From Candidatus Saccharimonadota bacterium (GTDB taxonomy: Bacteria > Patescibacteriota > Saccharimonadia > Saccharimonadales > Saccharimonadaceae), in assembly GCA_905373835.1 (NCBI GenBank), contig CAJPUN010000002.1, positions 128,192 through 192,191 of the forward strand: DNA of 64,000 bases, given 5' to 3'. Shown here piece after piece: positions 1-8,786 of this stretch. Under the pieces are notes generated by a model, which saw only the letters and a list, made by a program, of their open reading frames with translations, did no database searches and was not told the DNA's origin. The translations under genes were made by a program, and so were the position numbers. Numbering within the stretch: the stretch's first letter is position 1; the number at the start of each line of letters is the position of its first letter.

Positions 1-687
1 ACTGCTGGCAGTGGGCTGGAAAAAACACTGGTGCTGGGCACCGACCCTGGCTTTAAACCGTTTGAATATAAGCATGGGCAGGAAATCGTTGGCTTTGATA
101 TTGACCTTGCGCGGGAGATTGCTAAGGACACAAACCGTTCGTTACAAATTGAGGAGATCGCTTTTGATGGCCTCTTGCCGGCACTGCAGGCTGGGCGAAT
201 CGACCTCATTGCAGCTGGTATGACTGTCACGCCAGACCGGCGTAAGAATGCTGAGTTTTCGCGCACGTACTATACTGCAGCGCAAAAGATAATTGTACCA
301 AAGACCGGCTCAACAATTGCCACCAGTGATGACCTCATTGGCAGGCGAATTGGCGTACAGCTTGGCACTACAGCCGATACACTGGCACACAAGATTCGTG
401 GGGCGCACGTGGTACAACTCCAGTCGACAGCTAGCGTCGTGCAAGAGCTCAGTAGTCGGCGGATCGACGCTGCCATTATGGATGATGGGCCAGCTCAGCA
501 ATACCTCGCCACAAACCCGCAGCTTGTTGCCTTGCCGCGCAACCTCTCACGCGAAGACTACGCCATTGCCATCAAAAAGGGTAATAGCAAACTACTCGCT
601 GAGATAAACGCCAGCATTGCCGCAATGAAGCGTGATGGCCGCTATGAGAAACTTATCAAGAAACACTTTGGAGTAGCCCAGCCATGA
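1..687 (+). CDS. Amino-acid ABC transporter substrate-binding protein (5' end outside window)
   Basis: Extracytoplasmic solute receptor of a polar amino-acid importer (type 3 solute-binding fold, glutamine/arginine/histidine class). The open frame runs in from base 1, so the signal peptide and true start lie upstream. Visible family signatures are the opening strand with GTDPGFKPFEY, then GFDIDLAREIAKD, the ligand-loop segment AGMTVTPDRRKNAEFS, and the late KGNSKLLAEINASI helix. About 228 residues are visible, nearly the full mature domain. The stop overlaps the permease start by 4 bases (ATGA), so receptor, permease and ATPase form one translationally coupled operon. Ligand specificity cannot be read from the sequence. 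An organism that scavenges host amino acids would need such a system. Confidence 0.92.
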   Translation, partial: TAGSGLEKTLVLGTDPGFKPFEYKHGQEIVGFDIDLAREIAKDTNRSLQIEEIAFDGLLPALQAGRIDLIAAGMTVTPDRRKNAEFSRTYYTAAQKIIVPKTGSTIATSDDLIGRRIGVQLGTTADTLAHKIRGAHVVQLQSTASVVQELSSRRIDAAIMDDGPAQQYLATNPQLVALPRNLSREDYAIAIKKGNSKLLAEINASIAAMKRDGRYEKLIKKHFGVAQP

Positions 688-1385
688 ATGTGTGGGATAT
701 CCTCTTTGGCGACGAGCGCTATCTTTTCTTGTGGCGTGGCCTAGAAGTGACCATCCTTCTGACCGTCTTCTCGACGATCATTGGGCTTATGATTGGCCTG
801 GTTGTCGCTCTCATGCAGCAGTCTGCTTGGCAACCATTTCGCACATGCAAACTACATCACCTCCAGCGCTGGCGACCATGCGTGAGTCTGGCCAATGCCT
901 ATACTACGGTCATTCGTGGCACGCCCGCTTTGGTGCAGTTGCTCATTATGTATTATGTGGTGTTTGGCTCGTACCGTGGGGTGCCAAAACTGTGGATTGC
1001 AAGTCTCGCCTTTGGTATCAACAGTGGTGCGTATATTGCTGAGATTATTCGCGGCGGGATTGAAAGTATCGACAACGGACAAGTCGAAGCGGCGCACTCG
1101 CTTGGCTTGAGTCGCTGGCAAACCATGCGTTATATCATCCTGCCTCAAGCACTCAAGCAGTCATTGCCGTCACTGATCAGCGAAGGGATTTCGCTCCTCA
1201 AGGAGACATCAGTTGTTGGTTGGATTGGTATGAACGATCTAATGCGCGGTGCTGATAATATCCGCTTCCAAACGGCCACCGCCTTTGAATCGCTCTTTGC
1301 CGCTGCAATGATTTACCTCGCCCTTACCACGCTATTTACGTGGGTGATGAATCGAGTAGAGAGGAGGCTTAAAGCGCATGATTAA
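684..1385 (+). CDS. Amino-acid ABC transporter permease (HisM/GlnP type)
   Basis: Inner-membrane channel subunit of the amino-acid importer, 233 residues. Hydrophobic helices lie near residues 22-45, 83-95, 105-120 and 205-225. The EAA-type coupling loop that docks on the ATPase is EAAHSLGLS at residues 135-143, followed by the usual LPQAL. Residues 47-70 between the first two helices form a Cys- and Trp-containing loop (TCKLHHLQRWRPC) longer than the usual short PL(R) turn, possibly lineage-specific. It overlaps the upstream receptor gene by 4 bases and the downstream ATPase gene by 8 bases. Family assignment is firm; the substrate is not determined. Confidence 0.93.
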   Translation: MNVWDILFGDERYLFLWRGLEVTILLTVFSTIIGLMIGLVVALMQQSAWQPFRTCKLHHLQRWRPCVSLANAYTTVIRGTPALVQLLIMYYVVFGSYRGVPKLWIASLAFGINSGAYIAEIIRGGIESIDNGQVEAAHSLGLSRWQTMRYIILPQALKQSLPSLISEGISLLKETSVVGWIGMNDLMRGADNIRFQTATAFESLFAAAMIYLALTTLFTWVMNRVERRLKAHD

Positions 1386-2106
1386 TATCAAGCAGCTCCA
1401 CAAGCACTACGGCAATAATTATGTCTTGCGCGGTATTGACCTGACAATCAAGCGAGGAGAGGTTGTCGTTCTCTTGGGCTCGAGTGGTGGTGGCAAAAGC
1501 ACGCTGCTTCGCTGTATTAATATGATCGAGACGCCGACAAGCGGGGAAGTATGGGTGGACGGTATTGACATGACCAATCCGGCGACCGACCTCAACAAAT
1601 CCCGGACTGAGCTTGGCATGGTCTTCCAGCAGTTTAACCTCTTTCCGCATATGACCGTGCTCGAAAATATCATGCTAGCGCCACTCAAGGTGCGCAAACT
1701 ATCGAGAGCCAAGGCCAAGCGTCAGGCGCTTCAAATGCTCGACTTAGTTGGTCTCCGCGCTAAGGCTCAAGAATACCCGAGTCATCTCTCGGGTGGGCAA
1801 AAGCAGCGGGTAGCGATCGCCCGTGCCTTGGCAATGCAGCCAAAAGTCTTGCTCTTTGATGAGCCAACGAGTGCGCTCGACCCTGAGATGGTCGACGAGG
1901 TACTAGCGGTCATCAAGCACCTTGCCGAAACAGGGATTACGATGATCGTCGTCACACACGAGATGTCGTTTGCGCGCGATGTCGCATCGCGAATTGTCTT
2001 CCTTGACGGGGGTAAGATTATCGAAGATGGCACGCCAGCGCAGGTCATCAACCACTCTGCTCAGCCGAAAGTTCGCACCTTCTTTGCTGCACTCAGCAAT
2101 GATTGA
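1378..2106 (+). CDS. Amino-acid ABC transporter ATP-binding protein (GlnQ type)
   Basis: Cytoplasmic ATPase powering the importer, 242 residues, the usual length for GlnQ/HisP. Walker A GSSGGGKST is at residues 34-42, Q-loop in MVFQQFNLFPH near 81-91, ABC signature LSGGQ at 137-141, Walker B LLFDEP at 158-163 and the switch histidine in VTHEM at 194. All catalytic residues are present. The start overlaps the permease gene by 8 bases, giving tight coupling. It is the last gene of the operon. A -10 box for the next gene sits immediately after its stop. Confidence 0.95.
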   Translation: MINIKQLHKHYGNNYVLRGIDLTIKRGEVVVLLGSSGGGKSTLLRCINMIETPTSGEVWVDGIDMTNPATDLNKSRTELGMVFQQFNLFPHMTVLENIMLAPLKVRKLSRAKAKRQALQMLDLVGLRAKAQEYPSHLSGGQKQRVAIARALAMQPKVLLFDEPTSALDPEMVDEVLAVIKHLAETGITMIVVTHEMSFARDVASRIVFLDGGKIIEDGTPAQVINHSAQPKVRTFFAALSND

Positions 2107-2122
2107 TAGATATTCTCCATGC

Positions 2123-2128
2123 TATAAT
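2123..2128 (+). promoter_or_regulatory. -10 box for the DUF4253 gene
   Basis: TATAAT lies 17 bases after the glnQ-type stop. It is followed by the Shine-Dalgarno AAGGAGG at about 2135-2142 and the ATG at 2148. No convincing -35 at 17 bp is visible; TTGATA at 2103-2108 is only 14 bp away. Suggests the gene is transcribed separately from the ABC operon. Confidence 0.5.
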
Positions 2129-2147
2129 GCGCTCAAGGAGGAATACT

Positions 2148-2912
2148 ATGCCAGATACAATGCAGCGATTTAAAACACTCTTTGCCGGGAGCGGTGTCGA
2201 CTACGTAGAATGCGAAGTTGTGAATGCCACGCAGCGCTATTTGCAGCTCCGCGAGCAAGGTAAACGCGAGGGATTTACACCAGTGATTGTGACGCTCGAT
2301 GACCTCATCCTGGATGAGATAACAGAAGGCCTAGAGGACGCTGGCGTCCAAACAATCCCCGAGCTTGTGCGGCGCACCATGGAAGCATCGCAGGCAGTTG
2401 ATGTACCAGCCTTCTTTGCTCAAGTTGCACAAGAGCTGCCAGCTGAAACAGCGAAAAAGGCTCAGCGCGCTTCTACTGTGGATGACTATTTTGCGTCGGG
2501 CTTCTTGGCGTCACCTGATGACGGTGACCCTACTGCAATCGACTTCATCAGCCCATTCCAGGCAGGTAGCGACGATCCGGTTATTATTATCAAACTACCG
2601 ACTACAGCGCCTTATGAGGCACTCGCCTACCTCTGTATGGGTGGTTGGAATGATTGTCCCGAGCCAGCCATCCAGGTAGCGGTATCACGCTATTGGTATG
2701 AGAAATATGGCGCCGAGCCTGCCGCCATCAGTCATGACACCGTTGAGTATTACGTCGAGCATCCACCACAGACTGACGCGGATGCTAAGGCAGTCGCTGT
2801 TGAGCTCTTCTATTTTTCGTATGGCGATGCAGTCTACCAGGGGTCGGAGACCTTCGAAGCGTTGGCAAATCAAGTATATGGCAGTCGACAGTGGTATGTT
2901 TGGTGGGACTAG
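2148..2912 (+). CDS. DUF4253 domain-containing protein
   Basis: 254-residue cytoplasmic protein. The start at 2148 is preferred over an in-frame ATG at 2103 because an AAGGAGG Shine-Dalgarno sits just upstream and a -10 box lies between the two. The last ~100 residues match the DUF4253 pattern: ALAYLCMGGWNDCP, a W/Y-rich RYWYEKYGAEP segment, a PP motif, then FYFSYGDAVYQG and the terminal WYVWWD. The N-terminal half is not recognised and includes a short acidic linker. DUF4253 has no established biochemical role; some members resemble immunity-type proteins, but that is not shown here. It stands alone between the ABC operon and tuf. Confidence 0.72.
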   Translation: MPDTMQRFKTLFAGSGVDYVECEVVNATQRYLQLREQGKREGFTPVIVTLDDLILDEITEGLEDAGVQTIPELVRRTMEASQAVDVPAFFAQVAQELPAETAKKAQRASTVDDYFASGFLASPDDGDPTAIDFISPFQAGSDDPVIIIKLPTTAPYEALAYLCMGGWNDCPEPAIQVAVSRYWYEKYGAEPAAISHDTVEYYVEHPPQTDADAKAVAVELFYFSYGDAVYQGSETFEALANQVYGSRQWYVWWD

Positions 2913-2917
2913 CTACT

Positions 2918-2945
2918 TTACTTTTTTGCCACCGCACCCTATAAT
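2918..2945 (+). promoter_or_regulatory. Promoter of tuf
   Basis: TTTACT (2918-2923) and TATAAT (2940-2945) are separated by 16 bp. They lie about 100 bases upstream of the tuf start, giving a leader near 90 nt. The infA promoter has the same TTTACT/TATAAT pair. Confidence 0.65.
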
Positions 2946-3043
2946 AAATCCTAACGCGCGACGCGTTTTGTCGTAGTGTCTCTACTCCGGCAAGTAGCTC
3001 GCGTCGTACCAAATATTAACATAAGTAAGGAGTACTTACCTAC

Positions 3044-4228
3044 ATGGCAGATTTCGATCGAAGTAAGCCACACATTAACGTTGGTACTATGGGTCACGTC
3101 GACCACGGTAAAACAACGTTAACGGCTGCCATCACTCACGTGTTGGCAAAGCGTCTTCCAAGCGATGTAAACAAGCCTCGCAACTACGAAGACATCGACA
3201 ACGCTCCTGAGGAGAAGCAACGCGGTATTACCATCGCCAGCTCCCACCAGGAATACGAGTCGGAGAAGCGCCACTACGCGCACGTTGACATGCCAGGTCA
3301 CGCCGACTACGTCAAGAACATGATTACTGGTGCCGCTCAGATTGACGGTGCTGTGCTAGTGGTTGCCGCCAACGACGGTCCATTGCCACAGACACGCGAG
3401 CACGTGCTGCTTGCTCACCAGGTTGGTGTGCCAAAGATCGTCGTCTTCCTCAACAAGATGGACTTGGCTGACCCAGAGTTGGTTGAGTTGGTTGAGATGG
3501 ACGTCCGCGAGCTGCTCACCAAGAACGGCTACGACGGCGACAACGCACCAATCATCAAGGGTTCTGCCACCAAGGCGCTCGATGGCGACACTGAGGCAGA
3601 GGACGCCGTGATGGAGCTGGTGGCTGCTATGGACGACTACTTCGAGTTGCCTCAGCGCGACCTCGACAAGCCATTCTTGATGCCAATCGAGGATGTCTTC
3701 TCGATCAAGGGTCGTGGTACAGTTGCAACTGGCCGTATTGAGCAGGGTGTCATCAAGATCAACGACCCAGTAGAGATTGTTGGTCTTAAGCCAACTCAGA
3801 CCTCTGTCGTGACTGGTGTCGAAGCCTTCAAGAAGAGCCTCGACCAAGGTCAGGCAGGTGACAACGCTGGTCTGTTGCTGCGCGGTATCGAGCGCACTCA
3901 GATCGAGCGCGGTCAGGTGATTGTTGCTCCAGGCACACTCACCCCACACACCGAGTTTGAGGCGGAAGTCTACATCCTCAAGAAGGAAGAGGGTGGCCGC
4001 CACACACCATTTAGCAAGGGCTACAAGCCACAGTTCTACTTCCGCACAACGGACGTGACTGGTGAGATTGAGCTCCCTGCCGACAAGGAAATGGTGATGC
4101 CAGGCGACCAAGTGACCTTCAAGGTAACCTTGAACGCCCCAATCGCTATGGACAAGGGTCAAGACTTCGCTATCCGCGAAGGTGGCCGCACAGTCGGTGC
4201 CGGTGTTGTGACCAACATCGTCAAGTAG
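3044..4228 (+). CDS. tuf: Elongation factor Tu
   Basis: GTPase that brings aminoacyl-tRNA to the ribosomal A site; 394 residues, normal length. G-motifs are intact: GHVDHGKTT (about residues 18-26), the switch I RGITI, DMPGH (about 83-87), NKMD (about 138-141) and GSAT in place of the more common SAL. Domains II and III follow, with [14 protein letters not shown] and the C-terminal [12 protein letters not shown]. It is preceded by a leader of about 90 nt with GTAAGGAG upstream of the ATG at 3044. A terminator hairpin follows. tuf is normally co-directional with rpsJ in bacterial str/S10 clusters; here the next gene is rpsJ but convergent. Confidence 0.99.
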   Translation: MADFDRSKPHINVGTMGHVDHGKTTLTAAITHVLAKRLPSDVNKPRNYEDIDNAPEEKQRGITIASSHQEYESEKRHYAHVDMPGHADYVKNMITGAAQIDGAVLVVAANDGPLPQTREHVLLAHQVGVPKIVVFLNKMDLADPELVELVEMDVRELLTKNGYDGDNAPIIKGSATKALDGDTEAEDAVMELVAAMDDYFELPQRDLDKPFLMPIEDVFSIKGRGTVATGRIEQGVIKINDPVEIVGLKPTQTSVVTGVEAFKKSLDQGQAGDNAGLLLRGIERTQIERGQVIVAPGTLTPHTEFEAEVYILKKEEGGRHTPFSKGYKPQFYFRTTDVTGEIELPADKEMVMPGDQVTFKVTLNAPIAMDKGQDFAIREGGRTVGAGVVTNIVK

Positions 4229-4252
4229 TTTGCATAGTACTCGCAAACTCAC

Positions 4253-4284
4253 AAAATACCTCCTATAGGGGAGGTATTTTTGTT
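4253..4284 (+). terminator. Intrinsic terminator of tuf
   Basis: Stem ACCTCC (4258-4263) / GGAGGT (4270-4275), extended by A-T pairs to 11 bp and followed by a T-run. It is on the strand of tuf, 25 bases after its stop. Confidence 0.85.
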
Positions 4285-4400
4285 TGTCCTGCAAGATGAT
4301 TAATGCCGCTATAAACTACACCATAAAACACACAACCCTATAGGGTATGCTGTGGAGTGCAGCGCCACGCACCTAGTAAAAGGTGATTTAGTCAGGTACA

Positions 4401-4434
4401 TAAAAAAGAGTGATAACTGCTATCACTCTTTTCT
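4401..4434 (-). terminator. Terminator of rpsJ (bidirectional shape)
   Basis: AAGAGTGATA (4406-4415) pairs with TATCACTCTT (4421-4430) around a 5-base loop. Read on the minus strand it ends in a T-run (AAAAAA at 4402-4407 on plus). It lies 23 bases past the rpsJ stop. Confidence 0.8.
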
Positions 4435-4456
4435 TAGGTGCTTCTACAACAACAAA

Positions 4457-4777
4457 CTACATCCGGATCTCGACATCCACACCAGCTGGCAAGCTGAGGT
4501 TGTGAAGGTTGTCGATTGTCTTGGGTGTAGCATTGGTGATGTCAATCAAGCGCTTGTGGACGCGCATCTCGAACGTCTCACCACCAGTCTTGTATACGTG
4601 CGGGCTTTTTACTACTGTGTAGCTGCTGCGCCGCGTTGGTAGTGGCACAGGACCTGCGACGTTTGCGCCAGTGCGCAGAGCAGTATCGATAATTTGCTTG
4701 GCTGATTGGTCGATCACCTTGTGGTCGTATGCCTTGAGGCGAATCCGAATCTTGAGCCCTTGGTTGTTTTGAGCCAT
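4457..4777 (-). CDS. rpsJ: 30S ribosomal protein S10
   Basis: Small-subunit protein of the 30S head and NusE antitermination factor. 106 residues from the ATG at 4777, which has GGAGGA 5-10 bases upstream; an upstream in-frame ATG at 4864 lies inside the promoter and is rejected. The [13 protein letters not shown] opening, [11 protein letters not shown] and the HKRLIDI segment are diagnostic. It is a single-gene unit with its own promoter and terminator, transcribed toward tuf. In most bacteria rpsJ begins the S10 operon or follows tuf on the same strand, so an inversion or relocation has separated it from its partners. Confidence 0.97.
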   Translation of the reverse strand: MAQNNQGLKIRIRLKAYDHKVIDQSAKQIIDTALRTGANVAGPVPLPTRRSSYTVVKSPHVYKTGGETFEMRVHKRLIDITNATPKTIDNLHNLSLPAGVDVEIRM

Positions 4778-4862
4778 TGCTCCTCCTTGTATGTGCAACT
4801 CTGTAACTTCAGCACGGTCTAAACGAGCTAAATTATCAGAGTAAATTAATAATACATCTAGC

Positions 4863-4868
4863 ATTATA
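4863..4868 (-). promoter_or_regulatory. Extended -10 promoter of rpsJ
   Basis: On the minus strand TGG-TATAAT (extended -10) lies 86 bases upstream of the rpsJ ATG. No good -35 is visible. It gives an S10 leader of about 80 nt. Confidence 0.6.
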
Positions 4869-5071
4869 CCATGAGAATATACATCTCGTGTTATTTACTA
4901 TGAGTTACCGTCAGTCTACACCGAGATGTCTGCTACAAAAATATGAGTCTCTCGCAGAATTTTGCGCCCAAAGCTACCCATATTGACAGCTGACCCTTTC
5001 GCTTCTGAGGCAATTCGTGTATACTGTACTAGATATAGCGTTATAGTAGTTAGTGGCAAAAGGGACAATAT

Positions 5072-6547
5072 ATGAACTGGAAGATTATTCTTCGATCGCT
5101 CAAAAATAAAGACATGCAAAAGCGCCTTGGTATCGTGCTTGGGCTCATCGTTGCCTATCGTTTCTTGGCGCACGTGCCAGTGCCGTTGGCCGAGCCAAGC
5201 CGACTTAAGGATATTATCCAAAATGTGGTATCGGCAAGCGACTTTGGCGGCTTCTTAAACATCCTGACTGGTGGAGCGTTGGCGCAGCTGTCTATCGTTT
5301 TGATTGGCCTTGGGCCGTTTATTAACGCCAGCATTATTACCCAACTCCTTACCAAAGCCATCCCAAGCCTTGAGGAGATGCACAAAGATGGTGAGTCGGG
5401 CCGACGCAAGATCAACCAGTGGACGCGTATCGCTAGCGTGCCGCTGGCGATTGCTCAATCGATCGGTATCATCTACTTCTTGCGCCAATCAGTCCTGGCT
5501 GGGAGCACAACCGGTACGGTAGCTGGTTCGCTCCACGAGTGGATTGTCGCAGTAACGGCGCTCACTGCTGGCTCGCTGCTCTTGATGTGGCTCGGTGAGC
5601 TGATGACAGAGCAAGGGGTTGGGAATGGTATTAGCCTACTCATCTTCGCTAGTGTCATCAGTCAGCTGCCAACCACCTTTGGGTCGATCTACTCATCGCT
5701 CTTTAATACTCAAGACGGTTCGCTCAGCGTCTTTGGCTGGTTCTCGCTGCCCGTTAACCCAACAACCTTCTGGACAGTAGTTGTCCTTGGGACGATCGGC
5801 CTTATCTTACTCTATCTCCTCGTCAAAATTAACGAAGCACAGCGCATTGTCACGATCAATTACGCCAAGCGAGTCGGTGGCAACAGCTCATATGGCGGTA
5901 TCAAGAGCATTCTGCCTATCAAGCTCATCGCTGCGGGCGTGGTACCAGTTATTTTTGCAGTGGCATTCCTCAGCTTACCAGCTTTTGTGGGGCAGTTATT
6001 ACATGCGACACCTGGTGCAAATCAGCAATTAGCAAATAACCTTATCCAGTGGTTCCAGGCACCCACCGCTCAAACATACGCCACAGGTGGCCTGACAGTG
6101 CTCATCTACCCATCGATCTACTTCTTACTCGTCATTGCCTTTACCTACTTCTACACCGGCATCGTCTTTAATGCGAGCGAGATTACGGAGAGTCTTGAAA
6201 ACCAAGGTGGCTTCATTGAAGGGATTCGCCCTGGCCCAACCACCGAGAAGTATCTGTCGCGCACCGTCAATCGGCTCAATCTGTTTGGGTCGCTTGCGCT
6301 GGGGCTCATTGCCATCATTCCGTTTGCGATCGACTACGTCTTTGCGCAGCTTGGCATTAATGCTAATAACATGGCAATTGGCGGTACGAGCTTGCTTATT
6401 GTCGTCACAGTTGGCCTTGAGACGCTCCGTCAGATTAACTCACGAGCGCTGATGGTAACATATGACGACTTTTCGGTCGATGACCTCGATACTAAGCCAA
6501 AGAAGCGTGGCTTACTCGGTCGGCGGCGTACTGCCGCAAAGGCATAA
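5072..6547 (+). CDS. secY: Preprotein translocase subunit SecY
   Basis: Channel-forming subunit of the Sec translocon, 491 residues, somewhat longer than the usual 430-440. Ten hydrophobic segments are visible. Landmarks are LAHVPVP near residue 30, the plug region with GGFLNILTGGAL, GPFINASIITQLL, TEQGVGNGISLLIF and the cytoplasmic loop ending ADKEM-like region replaced here by ENQGGFIEGIRPGP. The extra length is mostly a basic C-terminal tail (KPKKRGLLGRRR). It usually sits between rplO and adk or infA; here it is its own unit, separated from infA by a terminator and ~330 bases. Confidence 0.97.
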   Translation: MNWKIILRSLKNKDMQKRLGIVLGLIVAYRFLAHVPVPLAEPSRLKDIIQNVVSASDFGGFLNILTGGALAQLSIVLIGLGPFINASIITQLLTKAIPSLEEMHKDGESGRRKINQWTRIASVPLAIAQSIGIIYFLRQSVLAGSTTGTVAGSLHEWIVAVTALTAGSLLLMWLGELMTEQGVGNGISLLIFASVISQLPTTFGSIYSSLFNTQDGSLSVFGWFSLPVNPTTFWTVVVLGTIGLILLYLLVKINEAQRIVTINYAKRVGGNSSYGGIKSILPIKLIAAGVVPVIFAVAFLSLPAFVGQLLHATPGANQQLANNLIQWFQAPTAQTYATGGLTVLIYPSIYFLLVIAFTYFYTGIVFNASEITESLENQGGFIEGIRPGPTTEKYLSRTVNRLNLFGSLALGLIAIIPFAIDYVFAQLGINANNMAIGGTSLLIVVTVGLETLRQINSRALMVTYDDFSVDDLDTKPKKRGLLGRRRTAAKA

Positions 6548-6569
6548 GGCTATCACTAGTACATCTCAC

Positions 6570-6606
6570 AAAAATACCGTCACCTCTGTCTGTAGCGGTA
6601 TTTTTT
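6570..6606 (+). terminator. Intrinsic terminator of secY
   Basis: AAAAATACCG (6570-6579) pairs with CGGTATTTTT (6596-6605), loop 16 bases, followed by further T residues. It lies 22 bases after the stop. Confidence 0.75.
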
Positions 6607-6888
6607 GATATGGTATTCTATAATAATTCGTTCATGAGCCTTTCGAACGTGCGTTATGAGTGGCATGGTGCTTTATCATTGCAATTCGAATATAGAAAGG
6701 GGGAATGGAGAACCGTAGCGGAATAGAGGTTATGAAATGACAGTGAGCTTTTAAGCCTATACAGCATGAAAGCCTAGAGGGATGCTACTTTTAGAAGTTG
6801 TTTATCACAAAAGCTACCTCCATTCTGATAGAAGAATAGAGCCATCCATAATCTCACAATAAATGATGCAAAAAGCTGACTACTTCTC
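6607..6888 (+). other. Intergenic stretch without recognised gene
   Basis: About 280 bases between the secY terminator and the infA promoter. A TATAAT occurs at 6619-6624 without a -35. The sequence is purine-rich in places (AGAAAGGGGGAATGG near 6695) but I could not fold it into a convincing conserved RNA, and no open frame with a ribosome-binding site is present. Confidence 0.4.
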
Positions 6889-6917
6889 TTTACTCCTACA
6901 GAAAAATAGCGTATAAT
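6889..6917 (+). promoter_or_regulatory. Promoter of the infA-rpsI operon
   Basis: TTTACT (6889-6894), 17-bp spacer, TATAAT (6912-6917), 16 bases before the infA ATG. It drives the nine-gene translation/transcription operon; no other terminator appears until after rpsI. Confidence 0.75.
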
Positions 6918-6933
6918 ACGAAGCTGTATATCT

Positions 6934-7158
6934 ATGGCAAGTTCGAAAGAAGTTATCAAATTGCGCGGCAAGGTAGTGGAAGCACTGCCTAATACGCAAT
7001 TTAAGGTAGAATTAGAGAACGGCCTAAGCATTATCGCTCACATCAGCGGCAAGATGCGCAAGCATCACATCCGTTTGGTCCCAGGCGATACCGTGGAAGT
7101 CGAGTTAACCCCTTACGATCTCACGAAGGGCAGAATCGTCTTCCGCGCACGCGTTTAA
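6934..7158 (+). CDS. infA: Translation initiation factor IF-1
   Basis: 74-residue OB-fold protein that occupies the ribosomal A site during initiation. [14 protein letters not shown], the [12 protein letters not shown] core and [19 protein letters not shown] are the classic IF-1 signature. The start ATG at 6934 is only 17 bases after the -10 box, so the leader is very short. First gene of the operon continuing with rpmJ, rpsM, rpsK, rpsD, rpoA, rplQ, rplM and rpsI. Confidence 0.98.
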   Translation: MASSKEVIKLRGKVVEALPNTQFKVELENGLSIIAHISGKMRKHHIRLVPGDTVEVELTPYDLTKGRIVFRARV

Positions 7159-7235
7159 TAACGTAGAGCGGCGGCCTGATATCACCGCTGTTCTCAGTAA
7201 CGGCAGGTTTTTCCTGTAGGGAGATTTGTACGCTC

Positions 7236-7352
7236 ATGAAAGTTCGTGCGAGTGTCAAAAAGATCAGCCCCGATGATCAGCTGGTCCGGCGCAAAGGCCG
7301 ACTCCGTGTCATCAACAAGAAAAAACCTAAGAATAAGCAAAGGCAGGGTTAA
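7236..7352 (+). CDS. rpmJ: 50S ribosomal protein L36, zinc-free form
   Basis: 38-residue large-subunit protein. It begins MKVRASVKK and ends KHKQRQG-like (PKNKQRQG), both diagnostic of L36. The four zinc ligands (C..C, C, H) of the ancestral form are replaced: the KICRNCK region reads KISPDDQ and the later Cys/His positions are Asn and Lys. It is therefore the cysteine-free (C-minus) type. A GGGAG at 7220-7224 precedes the ATG at 7236, and rpsM begins 2 bases after its stop. Position between infA and rpsM is the standard one. Confidence 0.95.
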   Translation: MKVRASVKKISPDDQLVRRKGRLRVINKKKPKNKQRQG

Positions 7353-7354
7353 GC

Positions 7355-7741
7355 ATGGCTCGAATTGCTGGGGTAGTTATCCCATCAGACAAGCAAGTGC
7401 ACATTGCTCTTACCTACATCCATGGTATTGGGCGCACACTTGCTCGAGACATCCTTGCGGCGGCAAAAATTGAGCCGACCACTCGGGTGAAAGATCTCAC
7501 CGAGGCTGAGGAGCAGAAACTTCGCGACATTATCGACAAAGATTATGTCACTGAAGGTGATCTGCAACGCCTGGTGACCAACAATATCAAACGCCTCAAA
7601 GACATTGGTGCATACCGCGGTCTCAGGCACAAAAATGGCTTGCCAACACGCGGTCAGCGCACTCGAACGAACGCACGAACTCGCAAGGGTAAGGCGATCG
7701 CCGTCGGCGGAGCACAGCCAAAGGCAGCGAGTAAGACGTAG
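7355..7741 (+). CDS. rpsM: 30S ribosomal protein S13
   Basis: 128-residue protein of the 30S head contacting the P-site tRNA. The start [13 protein letters not shown], the HhH-like [14 protein letters not shown] segment, [19 protein letters not shown] and a basic C-terminal tail are diagnostic. It begins 2 bases after rpmJ, so translation is probably coupled. Length is near the usual 120-125. Confidence 0.98.
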   Translation: MARIAGVVIPSDKQVHIALTYIHGIGRTLARDILAAAKIEPTTRVKDLTEAEEQKLRDIIDKDYVTEGDLQRLVTNNIKRLKDIGAYRGLRHKNGLPTRGQRTRTNARTRKGKAIAVGGAQPKAASKT

Positions 7742-7756
7742 GAGAAAGGACGAGAT

Positions 7757-8146
7757 ATGGCACAAGCAAAATCCACCAAGAAAAAGCAGCGCCGATCAGT
7801 CCCATCTGGTCAGCTGCATGTACAGGCAACCTTTAACAACACTATTGTCACATTTGCAGATAGCAAGGGTAACGTCTTGACCGCTGCCAGCGCTGGTGCA
7901 TGTGGCTTTCGTGGGAGTAAGAAGGGCACAGCCTACGCAGCACAGATTGCTGCAGAAAAAGCCGCAGAAGCTGCCAAGAGTAGCTATGGCGTCCGCACCG
8001 TTGATGTATTCGTCAAGGGTGTTGGGCTGGGCCGAGATGCGGCAATTCGCGCAATGAGCAACTTCGACATTGCCGTCAATAGCATCAAAGATGTAACGGG
8101 TGTGCCACACGGTGGCGTTCGCCCACGAAAGGCAAGGAGGGCGTAA
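7757..8146 (+). CDS. rpsK: 30S ribosomal protein S11
   Basis: 129-residue protein of the 30S platform. The core AFNNTIVT-like strand (ATFNNTIVTFADSKGN), GFRGSKKGTAYAAQIAAE, and the C-terminal DVTGVPHGGVRPRKARR that contacts 16S rRNA are all present. GGAGAAAGGA precedes the start at 7757. The stop abuts the rpsD ATG with no spacer. Confidence 0.98.
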   Translation: MAQAKSTKKKQRRSVPSGQLHVQATFNNTIVTFADSKGNVLTAASAGACGFRGSKKGTAYAAQIAAEKAAEAAKSSYGVRTVDVFVKGVGLGRDAAIRAMSNFDIAVNSIKDVTGVPHGGVRPRKARRA

Positions 8147-8764
8147 ATGGCACGAGATAGAAGCCCAATCGTGAAGCAGAGCCGCCGCGAAGGTGTGGCG
8201 CTTCACCCCAAGGCACACAAGATTTTGGCGCGCAAGAGCGGTATTCCAGGCGAGCACGCTCACGGCCGTCAGAGCAAGCCAAGCATGTACGCAACCCAGC
8301 TGCGCGAAAAGCAAAAGGTGCGCCGCATGTACGGCCTGCTAGAAAAGCAGTTTGCTAAGCTGATGAACGAAGCAACTCGCAAGCCAGGCCTCAGTGGCGA
8401 AAACTTGCTCCGCTTCCTCGAGCTCCGGCTCGACAACGCGGTGTACCGTGCTGGCTTTGCGACAAGCCGTCGCCAGGCCCGTCAGCTGGTCAGTCACGGT
8501 CACTTTGAGCTTAATGGTCGCCGCGTCGACATTCCATCAATCCGCCTCAAGGCAGGGGATGTCATTACCGTTCGGCCAAAGAGTGTAAAGTCTGGCTACT
8601 TTACTGCAATTGACGACATCTACAGCAACACCTCCCAACCACCACTGAGTTGGCTTAAGAGCGATATCAAAAAACTCAAGATCGAAGTATCGGGCGAGCC
8701 AAAGCGCGAAGAAGCTGAAGCTGGCATCAACGAGCAGCTGATTGTTGAGTATTACTCACGCTAA
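8147..8764 (+). CDS. rpsD: 30S ribosomal protein S4
   Basis: Primary 16S-binding assembly protein and, in many bacteria, translational repressor of this operon; 205 residues. The N-terminal QLREKQKVRRMYGLLEKQF and the S4 RNA-binding domain (RLDNAVYRAGFATSRRQARQLVSHGHFELNGRRVDIPS) are clear. The zinc-binding Cys cluster found at the N-terminus of some S4 proteins is absent. It follows rpsK directly. The rpoA Shine-Dalgarno lies just past its stop. Confidence 0.98.
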   Translation: MARDRSPIVKQSRREGVALHPKAHKILARKSGIPGEHAHGRQSKPSMYATQLREKQKVRRMYGLLEKQFAKLMNEATRKPGLSGENLLRFLELRLDNAVYRAGFATSRRQARQLVSHGHFELNGRRVDIPSIRLKAGDVITVRPKSVKSGYFTAIDDIYSNTSQPPLSWLKSDIKKLKIEVSGEPKREEAEAGINEQLIVEYYSR

Positions 8765-8786
8765 CAAGGGTAAGGAGAATTTGTAC

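Noticed and set aside
3356..4294. 312-codon frame on the minus strand opposite tuf
   Set aside because: Antisense shadow of a highly biased tuf gene; no ribosome-binding site, no family resemblance, Leu/Val/Asp/His-rich composition typical of shadows.
4983..5025. TTGACA at 4983 as -35 for secY
   Set aside because: Spacing to TATACT at 5020 is 31 bp, too long; the secY promoter remains unassigned.
8742..8786. Upstream in-frame start for rpoA
   Set aside because: Overlaps rpsD and lies before the AAGGAGAA Shine-Dalgarno; family N-terminus begins at 8787.
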